DNA of 64,000 nt from Malaciobacter marinus (GTDB lineage: Bacteria > Campylobacterota > Campylobacteria > Campylobacterales > Arcobacteraceae): assembly GCF_003544855.1 (NCBI RefSeq), contig NZ_CP032101.1, forward strand, positions 248,001-312,000, given 5' to 3'. Shown here in pieces: positions 17,615-30,484 of this stretch. Numbering within the stretch: the stretch's first letter is position 1; the number at the start of each line of letters is the position of its first letter. A model generated the notes under the pieces. The model searched no databases and was not told where the DNA came from. It saw nothing but the letters and a program-made list of their open reading frames with translations. A program made the position numbers and the translations under genes.

Positions 17615-17644
17615 TAACTTTTATAAACTGAATATATATATGAC
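17615..17644 (+). other. 16S precursor processing stem, 5' half
   Basis: The segment containing TTTATAAACTGAATATATA is nearly complementary to 19315-19343 downstream of 16S (GTCAATATATATTCAG and following). The roughly 29-bp helix would bring the ends of 16S together, as in the classic RNase III processing stem. The two arms lie 116 nt before and 41 nt after the mature 16S. Confidence 0.8.
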
Positions 17645-17759
17645 AAGAAAAAAAAGAAGAATACAAATTCTTCGTCTATAATATCATACAAAAAAGTATG
17701 ATAAAACAATGAGTAATTAATTTTGTATAGAAATACATAATTAGTCAGAGAACAAACAC

Positions 17760-19274
<1,515 letters not shown>

Positions 19275-19361
19275 CAGAGAAAAGATTAAGAGAGTCAAAA
19301 CTCTTAATCAAAAAGTCAATATATATTCAGTTTATAAAGGTTATTTAAAAGATAGGTGAGA

Positions 19362-19438
19362 GGGCCTATAGCTCAGCTGGCTAGAGCGCTCGACTGATAA
19401 TCGTGAGGTCCCAGGTTCAAGTCCTGGTAGGCCCACCA
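19362..19438 (+). tRNA. tRNA-Ile (GAT)
   Basis: First spacer tRNA of the rrn operon. Acceptor GGGCCTA / TAGGCCC, anticodon GAT at 19396-19398, T-loop TTCAAGT, CCA encoded. The anticodon stem (19389-19393 with 19401-19405) has one T-T mismatch at its fourth pair (19390 against 19404). Confidence 0.96.
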
Positions 19439-19474
19439 TGATTAAATAATCTTAAAAGAAGAGATTAAAAAGTT

Positions 19475-19550
19475 GGGGAATTAGCTCAGCTGGGAGAGCG
19501 CCTGCCTTGCACGCAGGAGGTCAGCGGTTCGATCCCGCTATTCTCCACCA
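19475..19550 (+). tRNA. tRNA-Ala (TGC)
   Basis: Second spacer tRNA. Acceptor GGGGAAT / ATTCTCC, anticodon stem CCTGC / GCAGG, anticodon TGC at 19508-19510, CCA encoded. The Ile-Ala spacer pair is the common bacterial arrangement. Confidence 0.97.
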
Positions 19551-19784
19551 ACAAATAAGAAGAAGTTAAATATAAGTTCAATGAAGATTGAATTTATATT
19601 TAATTTTTTCAGAGATGAGAAGATTAAAGAGTTATTTAAAAATATAATGTTAAAGTCAAAAATTTTTCTAAGAAAAGAAAGCAATTTCAAGAAAAGAAGA
19701 AGAACACAACTATTTTATTAAATTTAATAAGATAGTAGCCAAGGAATAATTATCAAAAAAGGTTAGAGTAAGATCTAATTAAAA

Positions 19785-22706
<2,922 letters not shown>

Positions 22707-22823
22707 ATACTTGGTTTACTATCTTATTAAGTTTACTAAAGTTGTGTTCAAAGAGACTTTAACATTAATATACTCAAAATATGAGTATAGAGTGAATAAT
22801 AAAATTCATTGTATACTCATATT

Positions 22824-22940
22824 GCTGGTGGATATAGCGAAGTGGAAATACCCAGATCCATACCGAACCTGGAAGTCAAGCACTTCTGCGCTGATAATAC
22901 TGCACCTTTCAGGTGTGGAAACGTAGGCCTCTGCCAGCTC
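22824..22940 (+). rRNA. rrf: 5S ribosomal RNA
   Basis: About 117 nt. Terminal helix GCTGG / CCAGC, conserved CCGAACCTGGAAGTCAAGC loop B/C region, and TCAGGTGTGGAAACGTAGG. Last gene of the rrn operon; ends are accurate to a few bases. Confidence 0.94.
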
Positions 22941-22952
22941 TTGAGTTTTTTT

Positions 22953-23007
22953 AAGCCCTTATCTATTTTAACTTTTTACAGTTATCTTAGTTATGGGCTT
23001 TTTTTTT
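22953..23007 (+). terminator. rrn operon terminator
   Basis: AAGCCC (22953-22958) pairs with GGGCTT (22995-23000), followed by a run of seven more T. The wide loop contains a smaller inverted element. It lies 12 bp after 5S. The 207 bp from here to the next gene are AT-rich, and I see nothing else in them. Confidence 0.75.
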
Positions 23008-23214
23008 GCCTTTTTTATCCTATATTTTTTACTTTATATTTTCCTTACTAGTTTACCTTTCTTTTTTATTTATTGTTTCTTTTTCTTCTATGATTGTTTT
23101 TTTAGAATATTATTTTCTAATAATTTGCATACTTAACTTTTAATAAGTTATAATAAGTTAATGATGATTTAGTAATTATAAATTCCTTAAGTAAATAATT
23201 TCAAGAGGTGTAAT

Positions 23215-24018
23215 ATGGTAAACAGTATATTAAAAGATTTAGTTGTACTTTATGTTGAAGATCAAAAAGATGCACAAGATGAATTAAAGCATGTATTTGA
23301 TAGAACTTTTAAAAAAACAATAGTAGCTAATAATGGTGATGAAGGATTAAAGAAGTTTCTAATGCACAAAAAAAGAAACTATAATATTGATGTTGTAGTT
23401 ACTGATATTAACATGCCAAAACTAAATGGTATAGATATGATTAAGGAAGTTAAAAAATATGACAAGGATGTTAAATTTGTTTTAACTACGGCACATACTG
23501 ACCCTGAATATTTATTAGATTCAATTGAATTAGGTGTAACAGCTTATGTAACAAAACCAATTAATATAATGCAATTATTAGAAAAAATTGAATATGCGTA
23601 TAAACAAAAAATAGATAATGATAAATTAAATAGAATAATAAATAAAATGAAAGAGCACAATATAAAAGAAGTGGAAGAGTTTTTTGATATTTTAGATAAA
23701 GAAACAAAAAAAGAAGAGTCAAATGAAAATTTATATTTATCTGATGGTTTTTCTTATAATTTTAAAAATAAAGTTCTTTTGAAAGATAATAAAACAATTT
23801 CATTAGTTAATCAAGAAATTATGTTATTAGAATACTTTATAAATAATTCAAATAAAATTTTATCATATGAAGAGTTACTTCAAGCAATATCAATTAATAA
23901 TAGTGAGAATACTAGTTTAAATAATTTACGTACTGTAATTAAATCATTAAGAAAAAAATCTTCAAAAGAATTAATTATGAATTTGTCTGGTGTAGGCTAT
24001 AAGTTAATTTTAGAGTAA
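23215..24018 (+). CDS. OmpR-type response regulator
   Basis: 267 aa: a receiver domain (about 7-125) with acidic pair Glu15/Asp16, phosphoacceptor Asp64 in VVTDINMPKLNG, switch Thr91/Thr92 and Lys114, then a helical linker (125-175) and a winged-helix DNA-binding domain (about 180-265) with EIMLLEYFINNSNKILSYEELL and SGVGYKLI. It starts with AAGAGGTG upstream and is followed after 2 bp by a diguanylate cyclase, so the pair is co-transcribed. No histidine kinase is adjacent; the cyclase carries PAS sensors but no kinase domain, so the partner kinase is elsewhere. Confidence 0.93.
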   Translation: MVNSILKDLVVLYVEDQKDAQDELKHVFDRTFKKTIVANNGDEGLKKFLMHKKRNYNIDVVVTDINMPKLNGIDMIKEVKKYDKDVKFVLTTAHTDPEYLLDSIELGVTAYVTKPINIMQLLEKIEYAYKQKIDNDKLNRIINKMKEHNIKEVEEFFDILDKETKKEESNENLYLSDGFSYNFKNKVLLKDNKTISLVNQEIMLLEYFINNSNKILSYEELLQAISINNSENTSLNNLRTVIKSLRKKSSKELIMNLSGVGYKLILE

Positions 24019-24020
24019 CA

Positions 24021-25634
24021 ATGCAAAATAGATATTTAGAATACTTTAATGATAGTCCAACACTTTTTATAAAATTTAAAGGCAATAGTAGCAAAGTTGA
24101 ATATATTACGAATAATGTTACAACTTTATTAGGGTATACATTAGAAGAAGTTTTAGACTCTAATTTTTCTTTTGAAAATATTATTCATAAAGGCGATTAT
24201 AAATTAATAAAAGATGAGATAAAAGAATTAGAGTTTTCTAATGAAATTGAATTGTCACCTTATAGAGTATTAACTAAAAATAGTAATTATATTTGGATTA
24301 AAGAAATAAGAAAAAAGTTTTATGATAATAAAATAAATGAAAATCATATATGCTCATATATTTCAAATATAACAAAAGAGGTAAATTTAAAAAAGAACCT
24401 TTTTTATACAAATAAAATAATAAAAACAGTTTATGATAATTCTGTACATTTAATAGCATTACTTAAACCAAATGGTACACTAATTAAAGCAAATAAAACT
24501 GCATTAGAATTTATTAATAAAGATGAAAAGGAAATTATTAATAAAAAGTTTTGGGACACTAACTGGTGGGATGAGAGTCAAAAACAAATTATAAAAAAAG
24601 ATCTTAAGAAGGCAAGTAAGGGATTTTTGGTTCATAGTGAAAAAAAAGTATTAGATGAGTATTATATTGAACTTACTATAAAACCTGTTTATGATGAAAA
24701 TAGAGTAATATATCTTGTTTGTGAGGGTAAAGATATTACACAAGCAAAAAAGAAAGAAAAGAAAATAAATCATTATAATGAAATAATAAACAAGCAGTTA
24801 ATTAGTATTACAAATAAAGAAGGAATAATTAAAGAGTGCAGTGATGCTTTTTGTGAATTAACTGGATATGATAAAAATGAGTTAGTTGGTAAAAAGCATA
24901 ATATATTAAAACATCCAAATAATAATAATGATGATAAATACAAAGATTTATGGGAAACGATTACTTTAAATAGAACATGGAAAGGAAAGTTAAAAAATAA
25001 AACAAAAGATGGAAGGTCATTTTGGGTAGAAAATACTATTACTCCAAATTGTGATGAGAATGGCAATATTGAAAGTTATACTGCTATTTATAATAATATA
25101 ACTACTAATAAAAAAATAAAAGAAAAACTAATCACTGATGAGTTAACTGGAATATATAATAGAAGATATTTTAATAAAATATTTAAAAAATATTATAAAA
25201 AATTCCAAAAATACAATGAAAAATTTGTTTTAATGATTGTAGATATTGATTATTTCAAGCAATATAATGATAATTATGGACACTCAAAAGGTGATGAAGT
25301 ATTAAAAGATGTTGCACAAACTTTAAAATTAAATTTAAGAAAATGTGATTATGTATTTAGAATAGGTGGCGAAGAGTTTGCAATTCTTGTTGCAATAAAT
25401 AGACATAATGTATCAAAGATAATAGCAAATAAACTAAAAGAAGCAATTTATAACTTAAATATTATACATGAATTTAGTTTTTATAGAAGATTGACAATTA
25501 GTGTAGGAATAAAACAAATAAACGAAAAGCTTTTATTAAAAAATAAAATTGAAATTTTTAATGAAGCAGATAAAGCATTATATAAAGCAAAACAAAATGG
25601 TAGGAACAGAGTTTTTACTTTTTTCGATACTTAA
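24021..25634 (+). CDS. PAS-containing diguanylate cyclase
   Basis: Predicted to make cyclic di-GMP from GTP. No membrane segment is evident, so it is cytosolic. Three PAS-like modules (about 5-118, 128-245, 250-365) precede a GGDEF domain (about 370-535) that starts with DELTGIYNRRYF. The active site reads GGEEF (449-453), and an RxxD inhibitory site (Arg440-Asp443) lies exactly five residues before it, so product feedback inhibition is likely. The third PAS has ITNKEGIIKECSDAFCELTGY. It begins 2 bp after the response regulator, implying joint control. Confidence 0.95.
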   Translation: MQNRYLEYFNDSPTLFIKFKGNSSKVEYITNNVTTLLGYTLEEVLDSNFSFENIIHKGDYKLIKDEIKELEFSNEIELSPYRVLTKNSNYIWIKEIRKKFYDNKINENHICSYISNITKEVNLKKNLFYTNKIIKTVYDNSVHLIALLKPNGTLIKANKTALEFINKDEKEIINKKFWDTNWWDESQKQIIKKDLKKASKGFLVHSEKKVLDEYYIELTIKPVYDENRVIYLVCEGKDITQAKKKEKKINHYNEIINKQLISITNKEGIIKECSDAFCELTGYDKNELVGKKHNILKHPNNNNDDKYKDLWETITLNRTWKGKLKNKTKDGRSFWVENTITPNCDENGNIESYTAIYNNITTNKKIKEKLITDELTGIYNRRYFNKIFKKYYKKFQKYNEKFVLMIVDIDYFKQYNDNYGHSKGDEVLKDVAQTLKLNLRKCDYVFRIGGEEFAILVAINRHNVSKIIANKLKEAIYNLNIIHEFSFYRRLTISVGIKQINEKLLLKNKIEIFNEADKALYKAKQNGRNRVFTFFDT

Positions 25635-25716
25635 TTTTTGATAAATTATTATAATAAAAAGATATAATATATAATAAAAACTATATAATAGTTTAACATA
25701 AGTTAAGGAGGCTGTC

Positions 25717-26082
25717 ATGCCAAACACAAAACAGATTAACGAATTAAAAGTTATTTTACTTGATAGAAAAGAAAAACTTTTAAAAAATATTTTGGGAAGT
25801 AGAGAAAATATTGATTTACTAAAAGGTCAAGATGTAAAAGATGATCTTGATTATGCTGAAGTTGTGTCTGATTCATTTACAGAAGGTATGATTGCTAACC
25901 ACCATTTAAAAGAGTTAGAAGAGATTGAATTAGCTTTAAAAAAAGTAGAAGATAGAAGCTATGGGATATGTGATATGTGTGGAGTTGTTATACCTCTTGG
26001 AAGGTTAAAAGCAAAACCTTATGCAAAGTATTGTACTGAATGTAGAACAGCTTTTGAAGCTGAACAAGCTAAAGGTAAATAA
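25717..26082 (+). CDS. dksA: DksA/TraR-type zinc finger protein
   Basis: Binds the secondary channel of RNA polymerase and, with ppGpp, modulates rRNA and amino-acid promoters. The 121-aa product has an N-terminal coiled coil whose tip carries a DxxDxA motif (Asp42, Asp45, Ala47), the element needed for DksA activity, and a C4 zinc finger (Cys85, Cys88, Cys106, Cys109). An excellent AAGGAGG precedes the ATG. truD starts 5 bp after the stop. At 121 aa it is shorter than E. coli DksA (151), as I recall for Campylobacter. Confidence 0.93.
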   Translation: MPNTKQINELKVILLDRKEKLLKNILGSRENIDLLKGQDVKDDLDYAEVVSDSFTEGMIANHHLKELEEIELALKKVEDRSYGICDMCGVVIPLGRLKAKPYAKYCTECRTAFEAEQAKGK

Positions 26083-26087
26083 GAAAT

Positions 26088-27089
26088 ATGATTAAAAGAG
26101 TCTATTTTCAAAATCATAAAAGCCTAAATTTTGATTTTTTTCAAAATGAGAATGATTTTATAGTAGAAGAAATGCCAATTGAATTCACTTTAAAAGGTAA
26201 TTTCTTAATTTTGAAAATAAAAAAAGTAAATTTAGGTACATGGGACTTAATAGATTTAATCTCTAATTTTTTGAGAATAGATAAAAATGAAGTAGGATAT
26301 GCAGGTTTAAAAGATAAAAATGCTACAACTACACAATATATATCTATTCCAAAAAGGTATTCAAAAGATATTAAAAAATTTAAGCACAAAAAAGTTCAAA
26401 TTTTAGAAACATATTTACACAAAGAGAAGTTAAATATTGGTCATTTAAAAGGCAATAGATTTAAAATTAATCTTAAAAAAGTAGATTTTGATACATTAAT
26501 TTTGATTCAAAATTGTATTAAAAATATCAAAAAAACTGGTATGGCAAACTATTTTGGTTTTCAAAGATTTGGAAGGGATATTGAAGAAAATATAGAAAAA
26601 GCTAAGCAATTAGTTTCAGGAAATCTTCATATAAAAGATAGAAAATTAGAAAAAATGCTTATATCTGCATATCAAAGTGCATTTTTTAATTCATGGTTAG
26701 TTAAAAGAATAAGTTTGCAAAAAGATAAGTTTAAACTTATTGATGGAGATGTCTTTCATGATTTAAAAAAAGATAAATTTTTTACATCATCAAAAATAAC
26801 TTCAACTTTAGAAGAAAATTTTGATAAAAAAGTAGTTTGTCCAACTGGTTTACTTCCTGGAAGAAAAGTCTTTAAAGCAACTTTAAAATCAAGAGAAATT
26901 GAAGAGAGATTTGATGATAGTAGTATTTATGAAAAAGGCTACAGAAGAGATGCTCTTGTTTTTGTAAAGATTAATGATATAAAGTATAACAAAGCTACTC
27001 AAGAGTGCTTAATAGACTTTATACTACCTAAAGGATCATATGCAACTGTTTTTATTGAAAACATTGCAAATAAAAATTTTAATTCTTAA
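26088..27089 (+). CDS. truD: tRNA pseudouridine(13) synthase TruD
   Basis: Isomerises U13 in tRNA-Glu. The 333-aa product carries the family motif YAGLKDKNATT with catalytic Asp76, and later MANYFGFQRFGR and GLLPGRK, typical of TruD. It starts 5 bp after dksA and lacks a strong ribosome binding site of its own, suggesting coupling. Its 3' end overlaps by 11 bp the 3' end of the convergent MCE-operon lipoprotein gene, with no terminator in between. Confidence 0.95.
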   Translation: MIKRVYFQNHKSLNFDFFQNENDFIVEEMPIEFTLKGNFLILKIKKVNLGTWDLIDLISNFLRIDKNEVGYAGLKDKNATTTQYISIPKRYSKDIKKFKHKKVQILETYLHKEKLNIGHLKGNRFKINLKKVDFDTLILIQNCIKNIKKTGMANYFGFQRFGRDIEENIEKAKQLVSGNLHIKDRKLEKMLISAYQSAFFNSWLVKRISLQKDKFKLIDGDVFHDLKKDKFFTSSKITSTLEENFDKKVVCPTGLLPGRKVFKATLKSREIEERFDDSSIYEKGYRRDALVFVKINDIKYNKATQECLIDFILPKGSYATVFIENIANKNFNS

Positions 27090-27660
27090 AAGTCTTACTT
27101 TCAAGATCTTTTAAGAACTTCTCAAGAATAATAGAAAAAGCATTATTTACTGTAACTACAAAATCATAAGGAGTGTTTTTTTCTAATTTAATTTCTTTAT
27201 TGTAATTGTAAAATGAACTTTTTTTAGTTTTAGTATTAATAAGTTCAAAATTTAAATTTAAAACTGCATAAGCACTATTTTTTTCAATTTTATTATATAT
27301 TTCAAATATATTCGTATTTAAAATGTAATCTGCATTTGATAAATTAGAGTTATTAAATAAATTTGATTTATTAAAAGTTAATTTAAGTTCTTGATAAATC
27401 ATATTTGATGGTATATCACTCCAATTATTTCTTGAATATTTATCTAGTTTATATTTTTTGTAGCTATAGAAAATATAAGTTTTATTAAAAGTATTGTTTA
27501 CTTTGACTTTATTTATCTTTATATATTTTTTAGTATTTTTTAAAGCTTTATAATTTGTATCAAATTTTATTAAAAAATTATTATTTGATAAAGATTGATC
27601 TTTTAAACTACATCCTGTAAATAAAACTAGGCTTATTAATAATATTGTAATTGATCTCAT
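27079..27660 (-). CDS. ABC-type auxiliary lipoprotein (PqiC/DUF330-like)
   Basis: 193-aa lipoprotein: signal peptide with lipobox FTGC (Cys17), then one domain resembling the ABC_trans_aux/PqiC family (for example KINKVKVNNTFN, WSDIPSNMIYQELKLTF, ADYILNTNIFEIY). It follows mlaD without a gap and is the last gene of the MCE operon, so it is probably the outer-membrane partner of the MCE protein, as PqiC is for PqiB in E. coli. Identity is low enough that the family call rests on layout and pattern. Ser follows Cys17, so it should be sorted to the outer membrane under E. coli rules. Confidence 0.78.
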   Translation of the reverse strand: MRSITILLISLVLFTGCSLKDQSLSNNNFLIKFDTNYKALKNTKKYIKINKVKVNNTFNKTYIFYSYKKYKLDKYSRNNWSDIPSNMIYQELKLTFNKSNLFNNSNLSNADYILNTNIFEIYNKIEKNSAYAVLNLNFELINTKTKKSSFYNYNKEIKLEKNTPYDFVVTVNNAFSIILEKFLKDLESKTFKN

Positions 27661-28584
27661 TTATTCTCCTGGTCCAAGTTTTTGCTTATTTTTCTTAAAT
27701 AAAATATCACTTGGATTTTCTTTTAATTGTTCTATTAACTCTTCACTTTTTATCAAACTATTTTCAAATTGATTTAAAACATCATTAAAATTATTAATAG
27801 TTGATTGAGAAATAGTTTTTAAATCAAAAGAACCTTTTTCTACTTCATTTAATACTTTTTGTGAGAGTTCCATTACTTTAAGAGCAGATTCTTTAACACT
27901 ATTTGCAGAATCAGACATATTATTAAAAGAACTTTTACTCGTAATTGATAAATCATTTAAATTATTTAGAATTTGTGTTAATTTGTTTTCATTATTAATT
28001 ATATATTGTGTTATTTCTTGAGTATTAACTGCTGTTTGTTTACTAGCATTTAGTAATTCTGAAAAATTATTTATATTTTCATTACTAAAAAGTATTCTTG
28101 TTTGAATAAGCAATTGTGTAAGTTGTTTTGAGATATCTTTGCTTGAATTTTCTAAGTTTCCTAAAACGGAGATTTTTGAATTAATTACTCTTTCATTATA
28201 TTTATTTTCTTGTATAAGATTAGAATCTTTACTTCCACCTTTTAATTCAATATATTTTAATCCAGTTAATCCAAGCGTTCCCAAAGTTGCGTAATTATCT
28301 TTTTTAATAGGCGTATTTTCTATTACAGAAATTTTTATTTTTATCTCTTGGGAATTTTTAGGATTAATTGATATGTTTTCTACTTTTCCAACTTGTACTC
28401 CTTTAAATTTAACAGGAGAGTCAATATTTAATCCTGATACAGATTCTTTAAAATAGATCATATAACTATCTTGTTTTGTAACTACAAATGCATATTTCCC
28501 TAACCAAAATATAAAAATTAACATAAGGACAAATAGTACTATTACAAAAGTACCTATTTTAAAAAAATTAATTCTTGTTTGCAT
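27661..28584 (-). CDS. mlaD: MCE-domain lipid-transport protein, MlaD-like
   Basis: Substrate-binding MCE subunit of a lipid ABC transporter. One N-terminal membrane helix (about 10-31), one MCE domain (about 38-118) with VSGLNIDSPVKFKGVQVGKVENI and LGTLGLTGLKYIELKGG, then a long helical region (about 140-290). At 307 aa it is much longer than E. coli MlaD (183), the surplus being the helical tail. Such tails form the needle of PqiB, so a tube across the periplasm is possible. It overlaps mlaF by 17 bp. Confidence 0.92.
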   Translation of the reverse strand: MQTRINFFKIGTFVIVLFVLMLIFIFWLGKYAFVVTKQDSYMIYFKESVSGLNIDSPVKFKGVQVGKVENISINPKNSQEIKIKISVIENTPIKKDNYATLGTLGLTGLKYIELKGGSKDSNLIQENKYNERVINSKISVLGNLENSSKDISKQLTQLLIQTRILFSNENINNFSELLNASKQTAVNTQEITQYIINNENKLTQILNNLNDLSITSKSSFNNMSDSANSVKESALKVMELSQKVLNEVEKGSFDLKTISQSTINNFNDVLNQFENSLIKSEELIEQLKENPSDILFKKNKQKLGPGE

Positions 28585-29323
28585 AAGAATCCTTTTTAAA
28601 TGTTAAAAAACTTCTTGTAATTTTATCTTTACTCTCTAAAGCTTGAGTAAGTGTTCCATTAAAATGTATTTTTGTATCTTTTAATATTATAAATCTATCT
28701 AATGTTGATTTAATTGTATCTAAATCATGGGTAATTATTATTATTGTTAAATCTAATGTGTTCTTTAATTTTTTTATCAAATCATTAAATTGAATAGTAC
28801 TTGATGGATCTAATCCACTAGTTGGTTCATCTAGAAAAAGTATTTTTGGTTGATTTGCTAATGCTCTTGCAAGTGCAACTTTTTTTTTCATACCTCCACT
28901 TAATTGTGATGGATATAAATATGCACTACTTATATCAAGACCAACCATATTTAAGTTTGTTAAAGCAATTTTAGTTATTAAATCTTTTGGAAGTTTTGTG
29001 TACTCTTTTAGAATAACCTGAACATTTTCAAGAACATTTAAAAAAGAGTATAAAGCTCCAAATTGAAAAAGATATGAAAATTGTAATTTTAAATTTTCTT
29101 CTTTTTTTAAAGTTAAATTACTTAGGTTCTCATTTAAAAATATAATTTCACCCTTTTGTATTTTTTGTAACATTACAATTTGTTTAATTAGGACAGTTTT
29201 TCCAGATCCACTACCTCCTAAAATACCAAAAATTTCATTTTTTTTGATATCAAAACTAATATTATTATGAATTACATTTTTATCAAAACTTGTATATAAG
29301 TTTCTTACTTTTATTACATTCAT
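28568..29323 (-). CDS. mlaF: Lipid-transport ABC ATPase, MlaF-like
   Basis: Cytoplasmic ATPase of the MCE transporter, 251 aa. Walker A GGSGSGKT (36-43), signature LSGGMKKKVALARAL, Walker B ILFLDEPTSGLD and the H-loop ITHDLDT are intact. Its ATG overlaps the stop of mlaE by one base (TAATG) and it overlaps mlaD, so stoichiometric coupling is likely. Confidence 0.94.
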   Translation of the reverse strand: MNVIKVRNLYTSFDKNVIHNNISFDIKKNEIFGILGGSGSGKTVLIKQIVMLQKIQKGEIIFLNENLSNLTLKKEENLKLQFSYLFQFGALYSFLNVLENVQVILKEYTKLPKDLITKIALTNLNMVGLDISSAYLYPSQLSGGMKKKVALARALANQPKILFLDEPTSGLDPSSTIQFNDLIKKLKNTLDLTIIIITHDLDTIKSTLDRFIILKDTKIHFNGTLTQALESKDKITRSFLTFKKDSYANKN

Positions 29324-30402
29324 TAAAGACCACTTTCTGTTAATATTACTGAAAAAATAGCATTTAGTGCAATTACTACAAAAATAGCATTTACTACGCT
29401 TTTTGTAGTATATTTTCCTATACTTGTTGTATTATTTCTTACTTGAAAACCTCTATAACATCCAATTATTGCTATTGCTATTCCAAAAAATATTGATTTA
29501 ATAATTCCTATTAAAAAATGTTTAATACCTACTTCTTCATACATTCTATTTATAAACTCAGCATATGTTATATCTAAATCTATATAAGCTACAATCATGC
29601 CAGAGCCAACAGCTATTACATCTGCAAAGAATACCAATAATGGAAGTGATATAAAAAGTGCGAATACTCTAGGTAATGTTATGAAAATTGTAGGTTCAAA
29701 AGCCATTGTTTTCATAGCATCTACTTCTTCTGTTATTTTCATAGCACCAATTTGTGCAGTATAAGAACTAGCTGTTCTACCTGCAATAACAATTGCTGTT
29801 AATAATGGAGCAATCTCTCTAAACATAGTGATACAAATCATTTCTACTATAAAAATATTTGCTCCAAATTTTTCAAGTTGAACTGCGCCTTGATAAGCAA
29901 TAACTATTCCTACTAAAAAAGAAGTAAGAGTTATGATCCCTAAAGCACCAATTCCTGAAGCATCAATATATTTTAGCATCTCTTTAAATCTTATTTTATT
30001 AGGTTTTATTAAAGAATAGAAAAAATAATAAAAAAGTTCACCTAAAAAAATAATAAACACTTTTAACTCTTGAAGATTTTTATATGTAGTTTTCCCTATA
30101 TTTTCTATAAAATTTTTATTGCCTTTTTCTTTTGGAATCTCATCTAAGTAGTATCTTTTGTAGTGTTCATATAAATCTTTGAATTTATTATTTATTAGGA
30201 TATTCCCTTGTTTTTCAAGTGAAATTAAATAGATAAGTGAACAAGAGTCTACATGATGAAGTTTTTTTAAATCAATTGTATATTTTAAATTATTATTTAT
30301 AAAAGAGATAAGTTTTGGAAGGGATGATTTATTTAAATTTCCTAAAAGTTCAATTTTATTATTTGTTGTAGAAAAATTAAAATCGAAGTTTGAAGTTTCC
30401 AA
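29323..30402 (-). CDS. mlaE: Lipid-transport permease MlaE with N-terminal STAS-like domain
   Basis: Inner-membrane permease, 359 aa. The C-terminal about 250 residues are the MlaE/YrbE permease with GVLGIITLTSFLVGIVIAY-type sequence, REIAPLLTAIVIAGRTASSYTAQIGAM (the family hallmark) and about five helices. The first about 95 residues look like a STAS domain (strand NKIELLGNL, then LKKLHHVDSCSLIYLISL), the role played by separate MlaB in E. coli. First gene of the operon, starting with TTG; the order is mlaE-mlaF-mlaD-lipoprotein. No mlaC or mlaA is visible nearby. Confidence 0.93.
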   Translation of the reverse strand: METSNFDFNFSTTNNKIELLGNLNKSSLPKLISFINNNLKYTIDLKKLHHVDSCSLIYLISLEKQGNILINNKFKDLYEHYKRYYLDEIPKEKGNKNFIENIGKTTYKNLQELKVFIIFLGELFYYFFYSLIKPNKIRFKEMLKYIDASGIGALGIITLTSFLVGIVIAYQGAVQLEKFGANIFIVEMICITMFREIAPLLTAIVIAGRTASSYTAQIGAMKITEEVDAMKTMAFEPTIFITLPRVFALFISLPLLVFFADVIAVGSGMIVAYIDLDITYAEFINRMYEEVGIKHFLIGIIKSIFFGIAIAIIGCYRGFQVRNNTTSIGKYTTKSVVNAIFVVIALNAIFSVILTESGL

Positions 30403-30484
30403 TCTCTAAGCCTTTATTTATATTATAGCTATTCTATAATCTTTTCACTAAAGAAAAGATATAGAAATAGTTTTAAAGACTAGA

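Noticed and set aside
22711-23051. Frames of 71 and 80 codons over the 23S-5S spacer and 5S
   Set aside because: They overlap the 5S gene and the rrn terminator and have no start signal.
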